From Eopsaltria australis (Eukaryota > Chordata > Aves > Passeriformes > Petroicidae), in assembly GCA_034509425.1 (NCBI GenBank), contig JAVTVJ010000001.1, positions 13,473,501 through 13,537,500 on the forward strand: 64,000 nt of DNA. The letters are read 5' to 3'. The notes beneath the pieces are model-generated. The model was not told the origin of the DNA. It searched no databases and was given only the letters and a program-made list of their open reading frames with translations. This document shows positions 49,801 through 61,128 of the stretch, piece by piece; within the stretch, counting starts at the first letter, position 1; each line of letters begins with the position of its first letter. Both the position numbers and the translations under genes were made by a program.

Positions 49801-52800
49801 TAGAAAATCTCTTATGAAGATATTTAATGTATTGAAATGTAAAACTGTTTCAGCAATAATCTTTTGAGTATTTTGTGCACAAAGAGGAACTAAAAGTATA
49901 GCGTGAGAGAAGATTTCAAGGCAACTGAACCCAAAGGTTTGACAGTGCTCTTTGCGTCTTTGACAAGGCTCAGAACAGCAGAACACACTGGCAGTGCTGG
50001 AAGCTCACATTTTTCCCCCTTGCCCTTTCATCTTTTCAAAATTGTTCATGTCTATAATGCAGTAAATGGAAAAGAAAAAAAAAAGGTAACCTTTTTCTTC
50101 TTGTAAGACACAGGTTGATTGCTGTCTCTTTTTGAGAAGTAGTATTTGCAGAAATGAGGTCACTGTCTGAAATCACTCCCCCATCTGCTCTGTTTAGCCT
50201 GTGAGTCATATGGAGTAAGAAAAAAGATTATCTGAGCCAGAGTTAACGTGGAACAGAAAACAATAGAATAGCACAGCGACAAAAGAAATGACTGCCCCAC
50301 AGTTTGCTCTGTTCCTCTCTATTTGCTTACTAGTTTGGATGCATTAATTAAGAAAATCAATTGAAAACAAAGCAGTGAGAAAAAATTGAGTGCCTAATTG
50401 CGATTAAAGCGAGCAGAAAGTGATCACAGGACCATGGCAGTCAGGATGTAAAGTGAGTACTTTCAACAAGAAATGCTACTAATTTCATCAAGGATGAGAT
50501 AATACCATTATGTCTTGTAAGTGCAACAGGCTGGTGTGCCTTGTGGTCCCTAGAAATAAATCTCAAAGAAGACACAGGCTCTACGTACACGGTGAGTGGG
50601 GGCACAGACTCAAGAGCAAAACAGTAACATAACAGGTTAGAGGAGGTATCAGCATACCAGTGACACCTTTGCACCTTTTTCTGCTGCAAAGTTTGAGAAA
50701 AAGGAAATTTATTTCTGCACTTTGCTTCCCTATTAATATTTTATACAGATTTGACAAAATTCTCAGATAAAAGATGCCTTCCAAAATAGATAGTAATAAG
50801 GTTCATTGAAGTCAACATTTATTTTCCTTTGAAATTTCTGGGTTCATCTACCAAAGTAGGTCAAAATATTCCACAGTTAGTTCGCGACCTAAAAATGCCA
50901 CTGCAGATGTTTTTAAACTGTCTGCAAAATTGAGTTATAAAAACACATAATAATGTATGAATGAAATGAAAACTGAATAATAAAGTAGAAGTAGATCAAG
51001 TCTTAGATGCATCTTTTGACCAAAGAGCTTCAGATTTTGTTTCTTTCCTTGAAAAATAAAGTATATAGTGTTGCCCATTTGTTGTACGACATAGACAGAG
51101 TTAACATGAAAAAAGCCCAACCTGAGATGTGCTTTTCTGCATGATTCTGTGGGTGGCTTGCATACTGTTTATGTCTGTCTTAGGGAAGAGAGCAGAAACA
51201 GCTGCTCATATGCTTTCTGCAGTGAAAAATTGGGAGCAGGCATCACCTTCACATCTACCTGAGCAGGACCACCTGCACCCTTGGCGTTGGTGCCAGGTCA
51301 AGCCGAGCCCAAGAGCTCTTCCACAAGAGGAAGCTGCTGCTGCTGCTGTTACCTGTGCTCAGAACCCCAGCCCAAACCCCAGCCCTCAGCTCTGACAATC
51401 AAATCTCCCTTGAGAAGGGATGGGTCAAAATCTGGCGCTTCCCCATTTGCAGGAGTGCCTGAATGCTGACCCTCTGCCTCCATAAAACTGGAGTTAAAAT
51501 GAGTGTTTTTCTGCCCACACATAAAATATCTTCATCTTGGCAGCTGAACCTGAAGGCAAGTGTTTGCATAGGCTTAATCAACTGCCTTTTTTGCTTTCAG
51601 TCTCAAATTTATTGAAATATTTCTTTGGTGCACTTTTTCAGGGATGCTGCTGAAAGCAGGTAAGGCACTAATGGCACAGGAGAAATGTGCCATAAAACCC
51701 ACAAAATTTCAAAGTTCATCAAAGGGCAGCTTAAGCAGGAGGATTGTTTATTCAGTTCTTTGAAAGGGAAAGAGAGGGAGAAACTCATGCAATGATTAAG
51801 CAGGATGAGATATGCAATGTTCATTAAAAAAAATATTGATGAAAAATAGAATTAATTTTAATTGTAAGTTATTCAATATACTGAACACAGCAAAGGTAGG
51901 GTTTTGTAACTTGATTAATATCTTGTAGGAGGGACAGAGAATTAATATTTTCATGTATGTAACAAATGATTATTTATTAGAGAATTTACTAAATGTTTAA
52001 AAAACAGTTGGCAAAGCCCATTATCAGTAAGTAAACCTGTAAGCTCCCTACAAGTATACTGAGTCAAAATCAAGCCCTTATTGATGCTCAAAAACATAAA
52101 AATAAAAATGCCAATTCAGATAAATTTGACATTTGTTGTTGGTTTGTTTTTTTTAAATTCAAATGAATATTTCCAAACCAGCTCTCACCTAGGGCTGCAT
52201 ACTCCAGTCCCTTGCTCTTCGGACAAGAAATTAAGCATGCAACAACCAATATGTAAAGTTATAGCTGAACTCATGGATTTTAAGTCCTAATTATGCAAAT
52301 TCAGCTTATATTTCTAGGATCTGAGTTTGCATTTTGAGCCGGTATGAGTCTTGTTCGTATCTAAATAAAAATTTCTTCCAAGTGCTAAAAAGAAGTTAAA
52401 AGGATTTTTATTACTCCCTTAAGCCCTAAACCAGCAAATTCTTCTCTTTTTGCTCAACTTTTCTTGCTGGCAATATTTCATTATTACCAGTTAAATAGCT
52501 AAAATACAGACAATTTGTAAGCAGAAAGAGCCAATGCATTTGCAGTGAAATTCATTCTGTGACTGCATTGATCTGGTGAATACTAAAATTTTTAAAACCT
52601 TTCACTTTGCCTTTACTGCAATGATAATGTCTCTGCAGGTAAAACAAGGTCAAGTTCACTTTGTTCTTTGTCACCTCACCCCAGGCCTGCTCTCATAAGG
52701 CATATCAAAACACCCTAAACTAATAGGCTGATTGAACAACCACATTTTCCTAACACTTCAAAAGCAGAACAGTAACTGCTGATGCAGCCAGCTGGAGTGT

Positions 52801-52939
52801 CAGCCCCAAAGGATTTACACCTATGGTTACAAAATGCTGGAGAAAACATGGAACTAGAAACTTCTCCCAGCCAAGACAGGTTTTGTACGTTTCTGATTAA
52901 GATCCTGCAGCTCTGTTTGCAATCCCAAAAGCTGGTAAC
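43801..52939. other. Longest repeat-poor stretch, no recognised gene
   Basis: Over 9 kb I find no CR1 end and no LTR. There is one 40-base tandem duplication (46621-46700) and a (GCT)5 run near 51333-51348. Open frames reach 120 codons (46211-46573 minus) with no recognised domain. A GC-richer patch near 48100-48280 has no features I can name. Repeat-poor DNA of this kind may hold conserved non-coding elements, which only an alignment would show. Confidence 0.5.
46621..46700 (+). repeat. Diverged 40-base tandem duplication
   Basis: Two adjacent 40-base units (46621-46660 and 46661-46700) align without gaps. Shared words include CATC, GTA, GCAAA and CCA, in register, with roughly three quarters identity. 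The first unit starts AGTTCATCAG and the second AGTCCATCGG. The divergence suggests an old duplication. No third unit follows. Confidence 0.5.
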
Positions 52940-53033
52940 ACTCATCCCTCTGCAAAATTCTGCTGGCTCATCCCCACCCCCATAAATGCTGGAACCCTTA
53001 CAGCATCAGTGACCCCGAGTTTGAGAACTGCTG
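52940..53033 (-). mobile_element. Possible hAT-type DNA transposon end
   Basis: Read on the minus strand from 53033, the sequence begins CAGCAGTTCTCAAACTCGGG, close to the CAGNGGTTCTCAAAC inverted ends of Charlie-like hAT elements of amniotes. Farther in, TTCCAGCATTTAT resembles the subterminal part of such elements. I did not find the opposite end or an 8-base target duplication, so this is a fragment at best, and chance similarity is possible. Confidence 0.35.
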
Positions 53034-56000
53034 CCTAGGTATTTCCCTCCCCTATGCTATATTTGTATCCAGTCAATGAATCCGAAATCCCCCACTAATT
53101 ACCATCTAAGCTGTTATAAAGAATCTACACGTGTTACTGCATGAAAGAGGATTACTGTACTTTAAACTTAGCAAGGCTTGATAATCCTGTGTACCACGGC
53201 ACTGGACACCATAAGCGATGTGGGTTTAGGGACAGCGCTTTGCGCAGTGTTCCCTCAGTGAGTGCTTCAGCTGTCACCACTGCTCTGCTTCTCCTGCCAT
53301 GCCCAAGAGGTCTGCTCATGATTGCTGTGCCACTTGCTGAGGAGCACATAAAAAAAACCCAAAAACAATTATATGCCGAGTATATAATTATTCATTTATG
53401 CGTTTTAACAATTCTTTCAACAATTCTGTAGTGTCTTTCCAAGATGATGATGGCAGATTTCCTTGATGGTATTTATGGCCTTTCAAAATTCCTCTGAAAT
53501 ACATTTTAGAGTTAACGGTTTCTGTTTACAACAACTATGGGGGAAAAAAGTAAGCAGAGCTCCCACCCCAAGAGGTCAGATAGTCATCTTAAGCCTATGC
53601 TTATCTCCCAATCTAAGTATTTTAGACATCTGAAATTCCTGTTTGATTAACGAGTTAGTAGTTGAGGGTAGCATGAGAAATACAGCAAGCACTCCATTGC
53701 ATCAAAATGTGTTTTCAAATTTTATCAAATAATTTTACAACAAGCAAATAAGAATGCTCTGATTTTATTTGCAGATGGGGGAAAAAAGACTACTTTTATT
53801 AATAACTTGCACACTATCAAAATTTTACACAGCTCCATTAAGCAGCACTGAAAATCATTTGCTCCTAAAGACTTACGTAATAGCTTCCAAAGTTCGTGCA
53901 CTTCTCTTCCAGAGAAGAGAGGAAACTATCCAGTAGAGAAGAATCTCAAGAGACTCCAAGAAGCTGACTTTTGCGAAAGGCAGTGCTTACAAGTCAAGGA
54001 AATATTCATTACACAGCTGAGAAGCACTGGAAGATAGGCTGGCTGACTAAAAAATCTACCTAAAAGTCCATTTAAAGGAATTTCCCAGGGGTTCAGTTTA
54101 AAAAGACACAGAGTGGAAGGCTTACCAAAAAAAAACCAGTGAAGACAATTGCTGATTTACAAATTTTAGAAGACTGACTCCCCAGAACTCTTGGATTTTT
54201 CAAGTTTTCAATGACAAAGAAGGTTGAAAAATGGCTGATTTACACACCACCACGAAATCACATTGTCAAGAAAATGTTTTCATTAGCAATAGCACAAATA
54301 ATCATGTCCACCACAGGGCATGGTCCTTACTTATAAGTTAGTTTAATCAGCTACAGTAGTTTTGTGAATATTTTACTTAAAATAGACCTTTTCCAGATTA
54401 CAAATTTCTTATCAATTTAGGAGAAAAAAATAAATCTCCTAAACAAGTCATTTGCTATATCCATTTTCATCCATGACATGATTATCTCAAGACGTGGAAA
54501 CATACCATGTCACCAAGGAAGGATTTGCTTATGCAGTTAAAAACTCAATATTAAGTACAAATATAAAAATTCCCCAAAATCCCGAACAACATTTTTACAG
54601 TGCATCTTCATTAAAAAAAAAGACAGAAAACCCAAGTTAAGCATTTTACATGTGTCTGCCCCTGGATTGAGAACTCTTTTGCACATATCACTTGTCTACA
54701 AAGGTCCAAATTCTGCATAGTATTTCTTCATTAAACACAACTAGACTTTCTCCTGGTACCTTCTGGCCTTGAAGTCTATGGTTAAACACCTCCCCAACAA
54801 TTTTTTAGCCCTAAGTTAAGATCCTTTTCCTTATGTCCTCATTCAGTTATCTCAAGCCACTGAAACCAAGGAAATAGTGTCACAAGAACATGTCCTCAAT
54901 TTTTAACCCTCATGTCTCAATCCATGAAGTCAGCAGAGCAGTAAACTTCAGAAATGTGTAGGCAGCATTAAAGTGAAACACCATGAACCTCCCCAAAAGC
55001 ACCCCATTGTGTCCCAGCAGAACAGTAACAGATGACCAGAGGGGTTTGTTTGGTTTTTTTCCCCAGAGGCCACTTAATCTAAACCTATCTGGTGCATGAT
55101 TCAAAGTTTTTCTATTGGGAGAAAGGGTATAAACTTTCCATGACTTCTATTATTTGCCTGCCCTTTTTTGTAAGTTCAAATTTCTGTATCATGAGTTGAC
55201 TAAGTTATATAAGGTGTGATGAGACTTGTCTATAAAGGGTCAAATTGGATGCTTTTCATTGAATCCAGCTAAACTCTTTGTCCCAGGAACCCCAGGCTCT
55301 AAGTTTCATGGATAAGCTCCTCATTTCCCCAGGAAGTCAGTAACTCAAAATAAAGATTGCCCAGTGGCACTTTCCTTTATAGTGGTTATAGAAATCCAGT
55401 TAGAGAAATCCACTTCAAATAAGAAAAGGTTATAAATTTGTATATAATACTTTCAACATTCCTTTTGACAGGTTTTGTGCATGGCAGTATCCTCAATTTT
55501 CTTCTGATGGCATCTTCTTTTTTGCCTGAATGGTTAGAAGTGCCTGAGTGGTCCCAAATACGCTTCCCCTATATCAGTACACTTAGCTTTCTCAGCCTCT
55601 CACTTTGCCAGTGCTCTTCTGAATTTCCTGTGATCTCATGTCAGCTAACATCAATAACTTCATCATGATAACAAGCTTTGCTGTCCTTGTACATAAATCA
55701 AGTCACACTGGTGTTTCCAACCTTCCTAATTTAAATGTTAAGACTGAGGACTCCATGTCTGAAAGAGGTCATAATTTGCCTCCTTCTCCAAGAGTATTTA
55801 CAACATAAAAGGAAATCCAGTGGATTTCTCTTGCTTCATGCTCCTGCAGGGCAAATGTATTACCATTTTTTCCAATGACAAAATCTTAAGTCTTGTAATG
55901 ATCAAGGTTTTGAGTCCTTATTTTGCCTGAAATCTCTCTCACCATTTCTGACAGAGAACCGTTGGAGAAAAATTTACTTTGAGTTGACCTTTTAAAGACT

Positions 56001-56939
56001 ATTTAACACAGTATTTTTGTGATTAACATTATTAAACTACTTGTGTGCAATAAGATAACTCTTCACGTATGTGATTAAAAGACATCTCAGAAAAAATGGG
56101 TGGGTAAAAACATCAAGTAAGATGATAAAAGAACTAGTCCAGAGGCATGTGCAGGACCTGATGCACTGCTGACTTTGCACAGCTGGGTTTAACCTCTGCT
56201 GCAACCATGGTCCTTTTCAAGCTGGTTCCCCAACAGGCAAGAGACATGCAAAAGGAACAGATGATGGTCAAGCGTTAATTGAAATTCCAAAGTTAATATG
56301 ACTTTAACATATTTTTTCTCTATATTATGTGATCTTTCTAATAGTAGCAGTAGATTTGAAGCATTACAGTCTAAGGTTTGAAAGGAAGGGAAGGGAAGGT
56401 AAAGGTAGTTGTAAAAACATAAGGCAAGCTTGCAAGCAGCCACTGCTCCTTAAGAAACTGATAAAGTTACTCTGAGACAAAAGCTCTTATATTTCCTCTG
56501 CTCTAGCTCTACCAGTAAGTCTAAGGAAGAAGTATTGCCTCTCCCTACAAATCCTTCCTCCTTTTTCAACACTCTGCTGGATCAAAAATTTTGGGGTCAG
56601 TCTTTATCCAAGTGGCAGAGAGACATGGCAATTATATTCCCACAGAAGTGGAGTTAGTAGGAGCCAACATATACTAAAGATGTGTAAGGCTGGAGGAAAA
56701 ATAGGTGCATCTTACAGAGATACTCCAAGCTTTCTGAATATACCTTTTCAGCTGCATAGTGCTTTCCCAAAACATTTTTCTGTCCCCCCTCTACAGCAGC
56801 CTGCTGGAAACTGCTTTGCAGAGATCTTTCGCCCCTTCCCCCACACCACATTATTCTTTACATCTTCTCTCTTACACTGAGCAAATGATGCAGAAAGAGT
56901 AGCCAGTGTTTTCCACACAAAACAATTTGTTGACTGTTA
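53034..56939. other. AT-rich DNA, no recognised gene
   Basis: There is a near-duplicate ACAATTCT pair around 53409-53427 and a GGGAAGGGAAGG-type run near 56381-56400. The 96-codon plus frame at 53141-53431 and the 84-codon minus frame at 56189-56443 have no recognised domain. Confidence 0.5.
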
Positions 56940-57145
56940 GAGGGCATATGGGCAGGACAAGCGCTGCCTTCAGCAGGGTATCTGTGCCCTCTGTCATTAT
57001 TTTCTGTGCTCGCTGCCCGTTCCTAGCTCAAAGCAAGCCCTACTTCCGTCCGCTACTCGGAGCAGTCGTTTAAAGGACAAGAGTTTTTTTGTAGCGGTGC
57101 TGCAATTCACGGTGCCAACACAGAAAGCCTCGCTCCTTCTCTAGT
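56940..57145. promoter_or_regulatory. Small CpG-rich patch, candidate regulatory element
   Basis: About ten CpGs lie in some 200 bases, compared with almost none in the flanking kilobases. At its left edge AGAGGGCA (56939-56946) and TGCCCTCT (about 56987-56994) form an inverted pair around a GC-rich core. No repeat family or coding frame is recognised. It may be an unmethylated enhancer or a minor alternative promoter. Confidence 0.35.
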
Positions 57146-60100
57146 TTTTGTCTAGGAATGAACACAAAAGATGGGGTGGGGGAAGGGAAGGAGAGATGGA
57201 AGAGTGCCTCAATGCTTCTTCTGGCATAAATAATACTCCTCACAATGTCAAAGACTTAATGTATATTAACTGGGTTACCTACAGAATATTAAGTCATTAT
57301 AAAAGTACCCAAGGGTAAGTTATTTTCATTTCTGTAACTACAGAAGAAGAAATAAAATTGTTTTTATTTAAAGTAATTATCAGTGTCTGACAATTACTTT
57401 TTAACTGGTATCCAAATCTAGTTGCTATTTTGGGAAGGTACTTACTTTTAAGCACGTGATAGGTAGCAAACACAAATATTGCTGAGATTTATCCAGTGCT
57501 ACCATTTTATAAAAAAAAAAAAAAGAACATATCTTGGAAAATCATACATTTTCACATGAGTTGTTCCTCAAGTCCTTTTGTGAGTCTCTTTATTCATAGC
57601 CACCATTTTATAACACAACCAAATCATGTGCACCAGTAGATGAAAGCAAAGAAGAAGCATTTCAGTTTCTGGAGATTTAAAAAATCATGTTTCCATGACA
57701 AACAACACAAACTAAAGTCCTCCTACCATCAGTCATCTTACCAGTAAGCTTGCTGTGAATATCAAATTTCATTTACTGTTTTAAATTAAAGAGTAGATAA
57801 AGTTTTAGTGTACTTAGAACTGAGGAAATCTATGTTAGATTTGGGAGACCTCAGTGAAGGACCTACAAACACAATTGCATGGGACTCTGAGCCCCAGGGA
57901 AAGAAGTAAACATGAAGTTCCAACTAAGTTATGCTTATACAGCTACTACTGTTTCTTAGATTATCATTTTACAATTACTATCTCTGCATCCAAGTATAAC
58001 AGTGACAAAGAGATATCACAAACCTGTGCTATGGTCTTCATTTTCTCTCTGAGAAGAAAACATGCCTAGCCTGCCCTATAATAATTTTCTCCTAGAGTTG
58101 ATTGTCCTTTATTCCATCCTCAGCTAAGCACTGGACTATGGTTAACATAGTCTCACAGTATCTCCAGGAAAGAACTCAGTTGTTTCTTTCTCTGTTTTGA
58201 ATGTTTATGTGGTAAATTGCATTCAATCAAAGTTTTGCTTTGAGGGTGTTTGACCCATTTGATACAGAGAGCCAAACAACACTTAGATTCAGTCACTGAA
58301 ATGAAAATATTTCTTTCCATAAATGACGTGCATGCAATAGGCAGCAGAATTAAAATATCAATTCACTGAGAGAAGGAGTACAAACACAGTGGGATAAAAC
58401 ACTCCTTGCTCCTCATAACTTTTATCTCCTAAAATCAATTGGAACTTCTTCATGTAAAATGCTACAAATTTTGCAATACTTCAATTATTATAATTCAGAA
58501 ACAACCCTCGTGCATCTAGGGAAAAGAAGGGGTATGGTACTCTTAAGGTCTGCCTCCCTGTCCAAGAGTCAGAACCAGTTTGCTGCAGAGGTAAATAATG
58601 AGATGACAACAGAGCCTTCCAGGGAGGCTTCCCATGGCTGCTCAGGCAGCAGCAGTGACGGGGGAAGGGAGGGCCTTGCCCTTACTGCACCTGTTGGCAA
58701 TGTCTGACTGGTAAATACAGAGATTTTGAAATAGAATTCTGCTCTGTGTTCAAGGAAAAAAACAATTAACTTTTGTGAATATAAATACTTTGAAATCCTG
58801 TGAAAAGTTCAAACAAAGTATTTTTCCATTTTGCATGTTTTCACATAAAGTTGAAACAAAATTTGCCATGTTATTGAAATGAAATCCTGAAACTGGGCTT
58901 GAAAGCTCTGTAATGAAAGAATGATGCTCTCACACTGTGCCTGCTTCAAAACGGAATTTTGTTGGTGCCAGTCTGTGTCATTGGAAAATGTCATTGAAAA
59001 ATGTCCAGCTGACTTTGGGTAAGTGTCTGACTTCTGAGAGTTGTAGCTCCATATCTGGGATGAAGGAAAGGGGAAATTATGTATTGGCCCTCAGTCTTGA
59101 ACTAAAAGAGTACAACAGTGTGCTCTTTGATACTTAAAACTGATGGCAAATCTAGCTTACCTCCCTGCTACACAAGCACCTCAGGTATTTTTAGGTATAA
59201 AAATATCAGAACTATTTGTGTTCTGAAGGGTGCAGAATGGCTTGAGAACAACACTAAGCTTTGTAAGAACCGACATGACGCATTTGCAGCCTTATTTGTT
59301 AAATGCCAAATGATATTCCATTTTTCAGTGCTTAAGCCCACCATCTCTGCTGCAGAACTCACTGGTTTCTCCAGCCTACCTCAACATTGAGATTTTTTTG
59401 TTCTTGCACACAGCCGGCAGTCTGGCAAGCTAATCGTCCTCTGCTGATTCTACCAGATGCCTGTGAAATAGAAAGCTGCCCACCACCAAACAGACTGGCA
59501 GCTTTATGACTGTGACAATTGCTTGTGGCAAAATTATAATTAGTACACCAATGTTGCTATGCATTCTAAATTGGATCACACTGATTCCTGCTCCAGTTTT
59601 TTCAGACACTCTGAATATGATTTTTAAACAATTGTGAAAACAGCTGCATGCTGATTGCCATTAAAATCAACATCCACCAGATCTTAGCAGCAAGCATGGT
59701 GATATTTCTCTCCCTTCTCCAAGAGACGGTGTCAGTGGCAAGAACTATGTTGTGTTGGTCCAGGAAAGGCTGTCATTGTTGTTCCCAGAGTATAAAACAT
59801 CCTCGAGTGATTAGAGATAAGAGCTCATCTAATGTCTCCAAGTGGTTGCTGACATGCAGATTACACAGACTTTTTGCTAAACAGAACACTCTATGCAAGG
59901 CTGTTGCTGTGATTAAATATTTTTCATGTGTTTCCATTCCAAACATTTTTAAACACCTCTAAGCAAGGCAGAGTGGGTGGAGAAATATGACATGCAGAGA
60001 AAAATACTTAGAAATTTAACATTTTACAAAAACCATTCTTGAACAGGTCAGAAATGCTGTGCATCTCCCTAACTGCTGCTCAAAAATGGCTCTCATGTCA

Positions 60101-60742
60101 CTGCCTGTTCTCTGTGAACATGGAAGGTATTATTCCACCAAATTATTTTTTTTAATACAGGTTGGTGTTGCTTAGAGAGGGGACAAGCAAGGTGCACATC
60201 TCTCTTTAACCAGAGCATCAGGTTATTTTCAACCTGGTGTAGCTGGTGTGAGGTCTCATGGAGGTGTTTGGTGGTGGGGGAGGGGCCATCTTTCCAGGGC
60301 AGGTGGGTTCTCCTGAACCAAGCAAAAACCATCACAGGTGGTTTCTCACCACCCATAGTAAAGCCTGCCTGAGATCAGCTGCAATGCACTTGCAGACTAG
60401 TGGAACCAGCCTATTGTGAAATAGAGAGCACAGCAAGCATGCTAAGTACCATTTTAAGGCACTTGAGATAAGAGTTGAGATGACATGCTCTGTTTGTGCC
60501 AGACAGCTGTGTTGCAGGCTAGTGCAATCTTCCCCAGGGATGCTTCTCACTGCAGGGGTGATGGCAGGTGCCAGGACTCTGGGCCATCCCTGGCCCCCCA
60601 AATTCAACACTTCTTTGGACAGACCCACAAGGAAGCTCCAGGGGGCAGAGCACACAGAGCAGGTGGAGGGTGCGCAGCCCTCACAACAAGCAGGAAAGTT
60701 TTGTTATGCATTTGCTAATTGGCTGTTTGTGATTTATATAAA
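57146..60742. other. AT-rich DNA, no recognised gene
   Basis: It contains an A14-type run near 57511-57524 and a 13-base tandem duplication at 58976-59001. A 104-codon plus frame (59648-59962) and others carry no recognised domain. Confidence 0.5.
58976..59001 (+). repeat. 13-base tandem duplication
   Basis: TGTCATTGGAAAA is followed by TGTCATTGAAAAA, with one mismatch. Confidence 0.65.
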
Positions 60743-61128
60743 TCATAGAATGGTTTGGGTTGGAAGGACCTTAAAGATCATCCAGTTCCAACCCCCCTGC
60801 CACAGGCAAGGACAACTTTCACCAGACCAGATTGCTCAGACCTCCATCCAACCTGGCCTTGAATATTTCCAGGGATGAAGCATCCACATCTCTGCACAAC
60901 CTGTTCCATTACCTTACTACCCTCAGAGTAATGATTTTTTTCCAATATCTAATCAAAACCTACCCTCAGTTTGAAGTAATTTTCTCTTGTCCTGTCACTA
61001 CATGCCCTTGTAAAAATGTGCCTCTCCAGCTCTCTTGTAGGCCCCCTTCAGGTACTGGAATGCTGCAATTAGGTAACCCTGAAGATTTCTCTTTTTCAGG
61101 TTGAACAATCCTAATTCCCTTAGCCTTT
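60743..61128 (-). mobile_element. CR1 LINE 3' end, near consensus
   Basis: The plus strand begins with the reversed tail TCATAGAATGGTTTGGGTTG. It runs through ACCTTAAAGATCATCCAGTT, CCAACCCCCCTGCCACAGGC, ATCCAACCTGGCCTTGAAT, AATATCTAATCAAAACCTACC and GTACTGGAATGCTGCAATTA. Similarity stops at about 61128. The 5' part of this interval on the plus strand is very close to the common avian CR1 consensus, so this is one of the youngest CR1 copies here. Open frames over it (60832-61104 plus, 60966-61220 minus) are repeat-derived. Confidence 0.95.

Noticed and set aside
56955..56981. Sequence resembling two halves of a REST/NRSF site
   Set aside because: The halves are in the wrong order and each has mismatches, so it does not form a canonical or known spaced RE1.
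60332..60878. Open frames of 107 and 132 codons on opposite strands
   Set aside because: They overlap each other, and the plus-strand one runs into a CR1 tail. No domain was recognised.
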